42,592 nt of DNA from Hyphomicrobiales bacterium (lineage in GTDB: Bacteria > Pseudomonadota > Alphaproteobacteria > Rhizobiales > Rhizobiaceae). Position numbers and translations under genes: made by a program. Under the pieces are notes generated by a model that saw nothing but the letters and a program-made list of their open reading frames with translations, was not told the origin of the DNA and did not search any database. Of the stretch, positions 34,132-41,283 are shown in pieces (positions within the stretch are counted from its first letter, which is position 1; every line of letters begins with the position of its first letter). The DNA is taken from assembly GCA_900468065.1 (NCBI GenBank), contig UBTA01000013.1:1-42592 (forward strand). The letters run 5' to 3'.

Positions 34132-34769
34132 GGGGCGCTCTCCTGGGCTGCAGTTACTTTGGACAGGTGGAAATCGGAGCGATAGCTCGGCGACCTGACT
34201 CGGTCGAAGCTAGTCTGGGTGGCCGCCAGGAGCCCGGCGACGCTGTTCGTCTCGTTGATCATTTTCGGCTCACCAAGACGGGACATGGGCCAGCCCGCGC
34301 GGGCGAGCAGCCGCTCAAACCGGACGTCGGTCGCCGTCGCGATTTCCCGGTAGCGGTGGAGCAGGCACCACTCGATGATGCCGGCGAACATCATCAAGGT
34401 AATGTCGTGAAGTGACCCCTCCCCTCTCCTCTCGCGTAACGTCGTGTCGACACAGAAGCGAGAGCTCTCGACCATAGCTGGATGAGCGTTGAGCGTTCCA
34501 GACGCGAGAAGCCGGGGGAAAGTCCGCTCCAGCATTGTCGGCCCGATTGCCGGGAGCAGCCGTGCGCAGCCAACGACGCGAGTGCTTCCGGCGACCGTCA
34601 TTATGTATGTCGGTTGGAGATCATCAAACTCGTCGTATTCACGACCATCTCGCACCCTGACATTCCAGGAAAGGCGGGATCCGAAAATCTCAGACCGGAG
34701 CCTGTGCATGTCGTTCAGCAGCAAAACGTCTTCGCAAGACATAGCTTTGCCAAGTGCAATGACCTTCAT
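34101..34769 (-). CDS. traI: TraI, acyl-homoserine-lactone synthase
   Basis: A 222-residue LuxI-type synthase and first gene of the trb operon. Invariant residues are in place: R25 and F29 (RSEIF), W35, E44 and D46 (GREYDEF), R70 (GCARLLP), and E101 and R104 (ESSRFCV). It makes the lactone sensed by TraR, 3-oxo-C8 on Ti plasmids; the chain length here is not known. ATG 34769 has GTGGAG about seven bases upstream; the much longer open frame upstream is noncoding. Upstream lie two strong palindromes suited for LuxR-type activation, so positive feedback is expected. Confidence 0.93.
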   Translation of the reverse strand: MKVIALGKAMSCEDVLLLNDMHRLRSEIFGSRLSWNVRVRDGREYDEFDDLQPTYIMTVAGSTRVVGCARLLPAIGPTMLERTFPRLLASGTLNAHPAMVESSRFCVDTTLRERRGEGSLHDITLMMFAGIIEWCLLHRYREIATATDVRFERLLARAGWPMSRLGEPKMINETNSVAGLLAATQTSFDRVRSPSYRSDFHLSKVTAAQESAPCPIYSHFPV

Positions 34770-34827
34770 GTGGCAACTCCACTGGTATGCGGTGGGGCAG
34801 AACTGCATGCCGGTGCTGGCGAGGAAT

Positions 34828-34845
34828 AGTCCCAAATTTGGGACT
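34828..34845. promoter_or_regulatory. Palindrome 1 upstream of traI (TraR-type box candidate)
   Basis: AGTCCCAAATTTGGGACT is a perfect 18-base palindrome 58 bases before the traI start. It shares the 14-base core TCCCAAATTTGGGA with the palindrome at 34915. Agrobacterium tra boxes are 18-base palindromes at this place but with a different sequence. It would suit activation of traI-trb by TraR. Confidence 0.6.
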
Positions 34846-34914
34846 GCGATTCGGGGTTCCAGTGATTTCGCCATCTCGGTCGGGGAACCTCCGCGATGAT
34901 TCATGTGGAGAGGG

Positions 34915-34930
34915 CTCCCAAATTTGGGAG
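34915..34930. promoter_or_regulatory. Palindrome 2 in the traI-repA gap (TraR-type box candidate)
   Basis: CTCCCAAATTTGGGAG is a perfect 16-base palindrome with the same core as the one at 34828; their centres are 86 bases apart. It lies 180 bases before repA and 145 before traI, so it could act on either or both divergent operons. Confidence 0.6.
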
Positions 34931-35035
34931 TCGGACTGCAATGGGAAGACAAGCGTTTGTGATCGTCATCTATCTGAAAAGAAAGAGAAATATAGAAATT
35001 CATAAGGGCATCCGTCGATTGATCCCTTGAAGTTA

Positions 35036-35050
35036 TTAACCAACCGTTAA
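35036..35050 (+). promoter_or_regulatory. CtrA-type site upstream of repA
   Basis: TTAA (35036-35039), seven bases, TTAA (35047-35050), with CC after each half, is an exact match to the CtrA consensus TTAA-N7-TTAA. It sits just before the candidate repA promoter, 60 bases before the start codon. CtrA is the cell-cycle regulator of Rhizobiales, so binding here could restrict plasmid replication to a cell-cycle window. Confidence 0.5.
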
Positions 35051-35061
35051 CCAAAAAGCCC

Positions 35062-35089
35062 TTGCCGGGCCGAGAGAATCGCCCATAGT
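35062..35089 (+). promoter_or_regulatory. Candidate repABC promoter
   Basis: TTGCCG (35062-35067), 16 bases, then CATAGT (35084-35089), about 20 bases before the repA GTG. Each hexamer matches the consensus at four of six positions. It lies ten bases after the CtrA-type site. Confidence 0.4.
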
Positions 35090-35109
35090 AATCACGCTTT
35101 AGAGGTGAA

Positions 35110-36360
35110 GTGCCTCGGAAAAGCGTTATTCTTAAGGTGGCGGCGAAATTGAACGTGATGGCGAACGTGAACATCAGCGATGACAAGGACTTCGACGAGG
35201 AGATTCTTGAGCAGGGCGAGCTCATTTCCGACAAGCTCAACATGCTCCGCCTTGAGCAATATCCGCCCAACGCGGAGAAGGGCCTACGCCTTTTTTCGTC
35301 TGTGGAAGTCGCCGACTACATCGGTGTATCACAAAATCACATTAAGAAGCTTCACCTCGAAGGCAAGGGCCCTGTGCCTGAGGTGACGGGGTCGGGCCGC
35401 CGCTCCTACACTGCGGCGCAAATGCTGGAACTGAGGCAGTTTCTCGACAAGCATGGCAGATCCGATTTTAAGCGCTATGTCCCTCACCGTCGACCGGGGG
35501 AAGCGCTGCAGGTCATCTCCGTTGTGAATTTCAAGGGTGGTAGCGGCAAGACGACGACGGCGGCCCATCTTGCGCAGTATCTTGCTCTGACGGGCCATCG
35601 CGTCCTCGCCATCGACCTCGATCCCCAGGCGTCGCTAACAGCCTTGCATGGGATACAGCCGGAGCTCGACAAGAACCCCTCCCTCTTCGAGGCGTTGCGC
35701 TATGACGATCAGCGCAAGTCAATCAAGGAGGTTATTCAGCCCACGAATTTCCCTGGCCTGGACATTATTCCAGCCAACCTTGAGCTCCAGGAATATGAAT
35801 ATGAGACGCCGCTCGCTGCCTCGGACAAAAGTTCGCCTGAAGGCCGGTTGTTCTTCACCCGAATCTCGATGGCTCTCAGGGAGGTTGATGACCGCTACGA
35901 TATCGTGGTGATCGATTGCCCGCCACAGCTGGGTTATCTTACCCTTACCGCGTTGACTGCATCAACCTCGGTACTGATCACTGTCCATCCGCAGATGCTC
36001 GATATCATGTCGATGAGCCAGTTTCTGCTGATGCTCGGTGGGATTCTACAATCCATCAAAAGCGCTGGAGCGATTGTTCGCCTCAAATGGTTCCGCTACC
36101 TCGTTACGCGCTATGAGCCAACCGATGGCCCGCAAGCGCAAATGGTCGGGTTTATGCAGGCCATGTTCAACAAACGGATGCTTCAGAATCAGATGGTGAA
36201 GTCGACGGCAGTTTCCGACGCAGGCATCACCAAGCAAACCCTCTACGAAGTTGAACGGAGTCAATTCACTCGGTCTACCTACGATCGTGCGATGGAATGT
36301 TTGAACGGCGTGAACAAGGAAATCACCGCTCTTGTGCACAAAGCGTGGGGGCGGAAATGA
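35110..36360 (+). CDS. repA: RepA, plasmid partition ATPase
   Basis: A 416-residue ParA-type ATPase that segregates repABC plasmids and represses the operon. The deviant Walker A KGGSGKTT is at 142-149. The N-terminal part has the RepA helix-turn-helix (SSVEVADYIGVSQNHIKKLH, then GRRSYTAAQMLELR), and DIVVIDCPPQLGYLTL is the later ParA motif. The GTG at 35110 follows GAGG four bases away; the alternative ATG at 35158 gives 400 residues, closer to typical RepA, but lacks a ribosome site, so the start is uncertain. It reads divergently from traI. repB follows after 78 bases. Confidence 0.94.
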   Translation: MPRKSVILKVAAKLNVMANVNISDDKDFDEEILEQGELISDKLNMLRLEQYPPNAEKGLRLFSSVEVADYIGVSQNHIKKLHLEGKGPVPEVTGSGRRSYTAAQMLELRQFLDKHGRSDFKRYVPHRRPGEALQVISVVNFKGGSGKTTTAAHLAQYLALTGHRVLAIDLDPQASLTALHGIQPELDKNPSLFEALRYDDQRKSIKEVIQPTNFPGLDIIPANLELQEYEYETPLAASDKSSPEGRLFFTRISMALREVDDRYDIVVIDCPPQLGYLTLTALTASTSVLITVHPQMLDIMSMSQFLLMLGGILQSIKSAGAIVRLKWFRYLVTRYEPTDGPQAQMVGFMQAMFNKRMLQNQMVKSTAVSDAGITKQTLYEVERSQFTRSTYDRAMECLNGVNKEITALVHKAWGRK

Positions 36361-36438
36361 TCGATTTTCTTGACAGCCGTGCAGAATGGCAATTTTCACT
36401 TAGAAATCAGGATGATGAGCCGAAGTTGAGAGGTGATA

Positions 36439-37437
36439 ATGGCTAGGAAGCATTTGCTGACGAGCGTTAGCTCTTCGCCAACCCAAAAAACGATCGATAG
36501 TAACCCCTCGGAAGCACGGGCTGACTATGCAAGGCGCGGTGCTTCGCGTTCTATGATGCAATCTCTCGACGAGATGGCAGAGAACTCGATGCGCGTTCTC
36601 GAGGGAGAGACGATCGTCAAGTTGGATCCCGACATGCTCGACGCCTCGGTCTTTGCCGACAGGATCAGCGACGATGAGGAAGAGTTCGCGGGCTTGGTAG
36701 AAGCGATCAAGCAGGCAGGTCAGTCATCACCTATCCTGGTCCGCCCTCACCCGGACGAGCCGAACCGATATATGATCGTGTACGGCCATCGACGGGCTCG
36801 TGCAGCTAAAGAGCTCGGCATCAAGGTTCGCGCAGTCGTCAAACCGCTTGAAGATATTGCTCATGTCATTGCGCAGGGACAGGAAAATACCGCCCGCGCT
36901 AATCTCTCGTTTATTGAGAAATCACTGTTTGCCAGAAAGCTCGGCAATAGCGGCATGAAAAAAGACACCATCAAGACTGCATTGACGGTGGACGATACCC
37001 TGTTGTCGCGCATGTTGTCAGTCGCAGACACTGTTCCCGAAGCCATTTTGGACGCTGTAGGCTCGGCAAAAGGCGTCGGTCGTGATCGGTGGGAAGATAT
37101 CAAAAAACTGGTCACGGATCCTGCCCGCGCCAATTGGGCGATCGAGTATGTCGCTAGTGATACTTTCAGAGCGATTGCAGCTGAAGGACGCTTCAACGCG
37201 CTGCTTGCGCATCTGAAGCAATTCAAAAGACCCAAATCAAAGTCCAGCAAACCTTTGGAGAAATCCTGGGACCTAGCGGAGAAAGCCGTTGCGGTTTCGA
37301 CCAAGGATGCGGGCCGGGCTTTTACGCTGTCTCTCAAGTCGAAGGATGCGTCGCGCTTCGGTGCCTTTTTATCTGAGCGGTTGGAAGATCTCTACGAGGA
37401 CTTCCAACGAAATGAAACCCAGCGAACAGGAGACTGA
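36439..37437 (+). CDS. repB: RepB, ParB-like partition protein
   Basis: A 332-residue centromere-binding protein. The ParB nuclease-like domain shows SSPILVRPHPDEPNRYMIVY and GHRRARAAKELG at 116-127, followed by the helix-turn-helix region (ANLSFIEKSLFARKL). It binds parS sites and works with RepA. The ATG at 36439 is preceded by AGAGGTGA; the GTG at 36433 would overlap this site. I searched for the rhizobial parS pattern GTT-N4-GC-N4-AAC in the rep region by eye and did not find it. Confidence 0.94.
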   Translation: MARKHLLTSVSSSPTQKTIDSNPSEARADYARRGASRSMMQSLDEMAENSMRVLEGETIVKLDPDMLDASVFADRISDDEEEFAGLVEAIKQAGQSSPILVRPHPDEPNRYMIVYGHRRARAAKELGIKVRAVVKPLEDIAHVIAQGQENTARANLSFIEKSLFARKLGNSGMKKDTIKTALTVDDTLLSRMLSVADTVPEAILDAVGSAKGVGRDRWEDIKKLVTDPARANWAIEYVASDTFRAIAAEGRFNALLAHLKQFKRPKSKSSKPLEKSWDLAEKAVAVSTKDAGRAFTLSLKSKDASRFGAFLSERLEDLYEDFQRNETQRTGD

Positions 37438-37445
37438 ACCGCAAA

Positions 37446-37497
37446 AGAAAAAGGCCCCCAAACGTCGCCGTCGTGGAAGCCTTCCTCATCGTGTAGC
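37446..37497 (-). ncRNA. Counter-transcribed antisense RNA (incompatibility RNA) of repABC
   Basis: The gap between repB and repC of rhizobial repABC plasmids encodes a small antisense RNA that blocks repC expression and sets copy number. Here the minus strand has a promoter at 37504-37532. About 52 bases later comes an imperfect hairpin (AAGGC at 37451-37455 pairing with GCCTT at 37479-37483 in plus-strand terms) followed by a T-rich run, a plausible intrinsic terminator. The size fits known ctRNAs (about 55-60 nt). Ends are estimates. Confidence 0.6.
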
Positions 37498-37503
37498 AAC
37501 ATG

Positions 37504-37532
37504 AGAATCGCATTTCCCCGAATCACAGTCAA
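37504..37532 (-). promoter_or_regulatory. Promoter of the antisense RNA
   Basis: On the minus strand TTGACT (37532-37527) is followed after exactly 17 bases by GATTCT (37509-37504). The -35 hexamer is strong and the spacing ideal; the -10 is moderate. It fires toward repB, as in other repABC operons. Confidence 0.55.
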
Positions 37533-37591
37533 GAGTCTTTGGCGTCTTTTGAGCGAGCGGACTTCTTTTGCCTTCTGAAAGGTGAAGAAAA

Positions 37592-38806
37592 ATGCAGATG
37601 GGAAGTGTGACGACGCCTTTTGGGCGGCGGCCGATGACGCTTGCCTTGATAAAGGGCCAGTTCGAATCGGCCGATATCAAGCCAGGCAAATCAGTTGATA
37701 AGTGGAAGGTCTATCGCGACGTCTGTGACGCGCGTGCGGTCCTGGGGTTGAGGGACCGCGCCTTGTCGGTCCTTAATGCGCTTCTGTCTTTTTATCCTGA
37801 GACTGACCTTGTCGATGGAAAGAAGCTTGTTGTTTTTCCATCGAATGCGCAGCTCTCCACGCGAGCCAATGGGATCGCGGGAACGACGCTTCGCGAAAAC
37901 CTGGCAATCCTCGTGAATGCAGGCATGATTCACCGCAAGGACAGCCCTAATGGCAAGCGATATGCCCGGAAAGATCGCGCAGGCGACCTTGAGGATGCCT
38001 TCGGGTTCAGCCTGGCGCCGCTCCTGGCCCGATCAGAGGAACTGGCTCGTTTGGCTCAGCAGGCAGCTGCCGAACGGCAACAGTTGAAAGTCATCAAGGA
38101 GAAGATCTCGCTTTGCCGGCGCGACATCCGCAAGATACTCACCGCTGCTATCGAAGAGGGCGCATCCGGCGACTGGGGTAAGATTGAAGCCCATTACGTT
38201 GGTGTCGTCTCCCAAGTTTCAAAAGCTCGAACCGCTGAAGCACTGAGCGGCATTCTGGATGAATTGTCGATGCTTCTCGAAGAGACACTCAATGCCCTGG
38301 AAAATCAGCTAAATACAGACAAAACCGTCACCAATGATGACGTAGGCCGTCAGCACATACAGAATTCAAATACCGAATCCATCCATGAATCTGAACCTCG
38401 CACAGAAAAAGAGCAGGGCGGAAGATCCAGCCAAGCCATCAGGCCGTTGAGCGAGCCGATTAAGGCGTTCCCACTCGGTCTCGTGCTGAGGGCCTGCCCG
38501 GAGGTGGCGATGTATGGACCCAATGGGGCCATCAGCAGTTGGCGCGAGCTGATGTCGGCGGCGATTACCGTTCGATCGATGCTGGGTGTCAGCCCGTCGG
38601 CGTATCAGGATGCCTGCGACGCAATGGGGCCTGAAATGGCCGCCGCGGCTATGGCTTGCATTTTGGAGCGGGGAGGCCACATCAATTCGGCCGGAGGGTA
38701 TTTGCGGGATCTCACCAGACGGGCCGAGAAAGGCGAGTTTTCGCTTGGGCCGATGCTGATGGCGCTGGTACGAGCGAATGGCGGAGCTGAGCAGAAGACG
38801 GGATGA
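37592..38806 (+). CDS. repC: RepC, replication initiator
   Basis: A 404-residue RepC, the initiator unique to alphaproteobacterial repABC plasmids and chromids. The start MQMGSVTTPFGRRPMTLALI and the first conserved block (DVCDARAVLGLRDRALSVLNALLSFYPE) match the family, as does the C-terminal ISSWRELMSAAITVRSMLGV, SPSAYQDACDAMGPE and ERGGHINSAGGYLRDLTRRA region. Length is standard (about 405). In this family the origin usually lies inside repC, which may apply here. A coiled, glutamine/lysine-rich middle follows residue 150. GGTGAAG precedes the ATG. Expression is probably limited by the antisense RNA upstream. Confidence 0.95.
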   Translation: MQMGSVTTPFGRRPMTLALIKGQFESADIKPGKSVDKWKVYRDVCDARAVLGLRDRALSVLNALLSFYPETDLVDGKKLVVFPSNAQLSTRANGIAGTTLRENLAILVNAGMIHRKDSPNGKRYARKDRAGDLEDAFGFSLAPLLARSEELARLAQQAAAERQQLKVIKEKISLCRRDIRKILTAAIEEGASGDWGKIEAHYVGVVSQVSKARTAEALSGILDELSMLLEETLNALENQLNTDKTVTNDDVGRQHIQNSNTESIHESEPRTEKEQGGRSSQAIRPLSEPIKAFPLGLVLRACPEVAMYGPNGAISSWRELMSAAITVRSMLGVSPSAYQDACDAMGPEMAAAAMACILERGGHINSAGGYLRDLTRRAEKGEFSLGPMLMALVRANGGAEQKTG

Positions 38807-39057
38807 AGAACGCCGCGGGGGAGGGTGCGAGACGCATGCCGGTCAAGCGTCAAGAAATCGCCGATCCCCCCGTCGCAGTTTCCATCGACGCTGGGTGAGC
38901 CGAGCGTTGTGACCGGAAGACGCAATGTGCAGCTAGGCCAGCGTGCGATCCAAGCGAATGAGACATACGGATAGAGCGCGGGTTCTCTAAGCCTTCCGGA
39001 TCGTCACATCGATGGGACCTCAGCGCTGGACAGCGAAAGAGCCGTAAAGAGCTTCGC

Positions 39058-39437
39058 TCAACTTCTGCCTTCCCGATGCTCCTTGGCACGGGCAGCATCA
39101 GTACTTATGCCCAGTCTTAGCAATCCAGTCGTGCGCAAGTCGAAGACCAGTAGGGGTGCCAAAGCCGTTACCTCGGAAATTGCCCATTCCTCGATCTCGC
39201 TCTCATCATTCACCCGCTCGCTCGAGCTTAAACGGTCCCTGATAATGGTTTCAGCAATTGCTGCTGCCACATCTCGCGCGCTATAAATGAGCTGAAATAC
39301 CCTGCCTGGGCTGGAAAACCGCGTTTGCCCGAAACCCATTCCAAGTGGGGTCGCCATATAGGCCACGGGCATCACGCGCAGGTTTGGGGCTGGAACTTGA
39401 GCGCCAGGTCCGATACGATTTGTGGATCAAGCTTCAC
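39058..39437 (-). pseudogene. RES-domain toxin gene broken by two frameshifts
   Basis: The main readable piece is 105 residues (39058-39375) with RES-domain features: ATPLGMGFGQTRFSSP, VFQLIYSARDVAAAIAETII and LLVFDLRTTGLLRLGISTDA. Upstream, a different frame starting at a GTG at 39437 reads VKLDPQIVSDLALKFQPQT, the expected family N terminus, and stops at once, so a frameshift lies near 39375. At the 3' end the frame stops after AKEHREGRS, while a shifted frame continues LSEALYGSF, again as expected, before stopping. Intact RES toxins, about 150-230 residues, deplete NAD+. This copy is therefore probably dead unless sequencing errors are responsible. It follows the antitoxin gene at 39441. 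Confidence 0.6.
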
Positions 39438-39440
39438 GGT

Positions 39441-40157
39441 TCATCCAAAGTCCTGCTGGGCGGCTGCGATAACCTCGCCGATCTTACCAGCCTTGAGCCG
39501 GTCAATCGGGGCGCCGCCAATGCTTGGTTTGGGCTGAGTGAGCCATTGCCAGGCTGTGCGCGGGTTGCCGATGATCCGTGTCACATCCGACATGCCCTTT
39601 ACCGGGCGGCCATCCACGAACTGTGCCAGTGGGAAGACATGCTTGCGTTCCCCTTTCAAGAGACCGATGACCGCGCCCCGCTTCTGCCAGTCGGGTAAGG
39701 TTGACCGTTTCGTGCCGAACGCCTTCTCGATCTCGGCAGGACCGGCAACGGCACCCGCCCAATCTTCGATCCGGGCAGGTGTGGAATAGGTCGACAACCG
39801 CTGACGCCCTTCATCCAGTTCGAGCAGTTTACCGAGCCCGGCGCCCTTGCTCACCTCCACCGGCCGCTCTACCGTCAGAACCGTTAGCGGAGGTGTATCC
39901 CGGGCCGCCAGATCTGCGACGACTGCTCCAAGTGCTTCCGCGAGCTTGTCCTCGCGCGATACGATCTTCTGTTGCTGTTCGGTTGTCAGTTGCGCTGTGG
40001 CGGCCGAGATGGCGACCACGACCTTCCCCGTCGCCATAAGAGCTGTCTTGGACAGACCGGGATTGTGGCGAGCGAGGACCTTGAGTATGTCAGCCATTGC
40101 GGCGGCTTTCACTGCAAACGCCCCGGCAGTGCCCGATTTTGAAGCAGTCAGTACCAT
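39441..40157 (-). CDS. Xre/MbcA/ParS-type antitoxin of a RES-Xre module
   Basis: A protein of 238 residues from the ATG at 40157, which has GGAG six bases upstream; an ATG at 40169 would add four residues. The C-terminal end IDRLKAGKIGEVIAAAQQDF resembles the tail of the Xre/MbcA/ParS antitoxins of RES toxins. The middle holds GTKRSTLPDWQKRGAVIGLL, a likely DNA-binding segment, then NPRTAWQWL. The N-terminal half (LTTEQQQKIVSREDKLAEAL and around) looks helical and may dimerise. It directly precedes the RES remnant, the normal antitoxin-toxin order. With the toxin broken, its present role could be regulatory or immunity to related toxins. Confidence 0.7.
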   Translation of the reverse strand: MVLTASKSGTAGAFAVKAAAMADILKVLARHNPGLSKTALMATGKVVVAISAATAQLTTEQQQKIVSREDKLAEALGAVVADLAARDTPPLTVLTVERPVEVSKGAGLGKLLELDEGRQRLSTYSTPARIEDWAGAVAGPAEIEKAFGTKRSTLPDWQKRGAVIGLLKGERKHVFPLAQFVDGRPVKGMSDVTRIIGNPRTAWQWLTQPKPSIGGAPIDRLKAGKIGEVIAAAQQDFG

Positions 40158-40169
40158 TGCCATCTCCAT

Positions 40170-40510
40170 TGTCTGTGAGAGAGAAATAGTACGGATTGTC
40201 CGGAATCTCCAGATTGCACGGTCACGTTCTTACACTGCTTGCACGACTCCTCACTGCACGACACCCAATAGCGGAGCGCTTAAAGACGTTGCGGGCAAAG
40301 GGGGTTTCCGACCGGCGGACGGCAAGGAAGTTCGGAGTATGTGCCGCGTGGTCGAACGGCTTTGGTTGCGCTATGCGTGGCCCCACAGAGTGAGAATGCG
40401 GTCGCCCTACCGTTTCGGTGCACAGGCTCGATCAGAGCCCGATGTCTTCGGATCGGGGGAGGTGAGGGGAGACGCAGCCTTGAATGACAAGAGGTCAGCG
40501 CAGCCGCTGA
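40170..40510. other. Gene-free stretch upstream of the Xre gene
   Basis: I see no supported gene. CGGA-TTG-TCCG near 40195-40205, about 40 bases upstream of the Xre start, is a short inverted repeat that could serve the antitoxin as operator. The rest shows nothing recognisable. Confidence 0.35.
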
Positions 40511-40612
40511 TCATGATACCGCGATTGCTTGCAGGATCGAGGCGATCCAGGTGACGATCGCGGCAATAGCGACCACCCGTTCTGGATGTTTAAGAAAATG
40601 GCAAAGTTGCAT
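40511..40612 (-). CDS. 33-residue membrane protein
   Basis: A 33-codon gene starting MQLCHFLKHPERVVAIAAIV, then TWIASILQAIAVS. CAGGAGC lies seven bases before the ATG. Residues 13-32 form one membrane helix after a short basic head, so a small inner-membrane protein is likely. No family is recognised. Confidence 0.5.
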   Translation of the reverse strand: MQLCHFLKHPERVVAIAAIVTWIASILQAIAVS

Positions 40613-40837
40613 GGCACGTGCTCCTGGAAGTGTTGGAGCCTCAATAATCCGAAATAGATTGGCGTACTGTTACCGGAGGAACAGGCATAGCATAGAACGA
40701 GCATATTCAAGCGTCTTAACAACGCCCAGTTTCCCGCCAGGATTACACGGGCTGCTCGTCTGCCACACAATGAGATACTCTACTCGAATTCAGCGGGGGC
40801 AGGACCCAGAGAAACTGATTGGTCGGAGCGATAACTA

Positions 40838-41044
40838 TCACCGCTTTGCGCTATGAAGAGTCCTTCGAAGCGCCTCGTCCTGGTCCTCTTCAGAAAGCGA
40901 CACGCGTTGTGATGCCGCATCGCCATCCTTCACTTCAAAGGTGTCCGGCGTAACGTCATGTATCAAACTGTAGGCCCGCATGGCAGCGTCCTTATGGTCG
41001 CTTGCCTCGACGATCATGCTAATGGTGACCTGGTAGTGTGCCAT
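40838..41044 (-). CDS. Small protein of unknown function (68 residues)
   Basis: A 68-residue protein beginning MAHYQVTISMIVEASDHKDA, preceded by AAGGA at good distance. The start resembles a beta-alpha ferredoxin-like unit (MAHYQVTISMIVEA, helix DAAMRAYSLIHDV); the acidic end (SLSEEDQDEALRRTL) is probably helical. No motif assigns a function. It lies between the toxin-antitoxin remnant and the recombinase and has its own ribosome site. Confidence 0.6.
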   Translation of the reverse strand: MAHYQVTISMIVEASDHKDAAMRAYSLIHDVTPDTFEVKDGDAASQRVSLSEEDQDEALRRTLHSAKR

Positions 41045-41283
41045 AGAGATTCCTTAATTGCCCGCGTCGTCGAACTTTTAATGACTGTAACCTCTGAGGT
41101 CAAAGCTTGGGCGGACATTGGAGCGGCACATCGCGGGTGGCGAGGCTCCCGTCAACGTTGGTGATTGTTTGCGCAGCTGTTCGGGTGAGACGCTCCGCAT
41201 TCTGTATGACTTGAAGCCGCCGGCGTGAAGTCACGTACTGAGATATTTACGTATGGTTTCGTACCAAATAGGGGAGGGGCCTG

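Noticed and set aside
34854..38806. parS centromere site of the pattern GTT-N4-GC-N4-AAC
   Set aside because: Scanned by eye around and inside repABC without a convincing match; it may lie outside the window or have a variant sequence.
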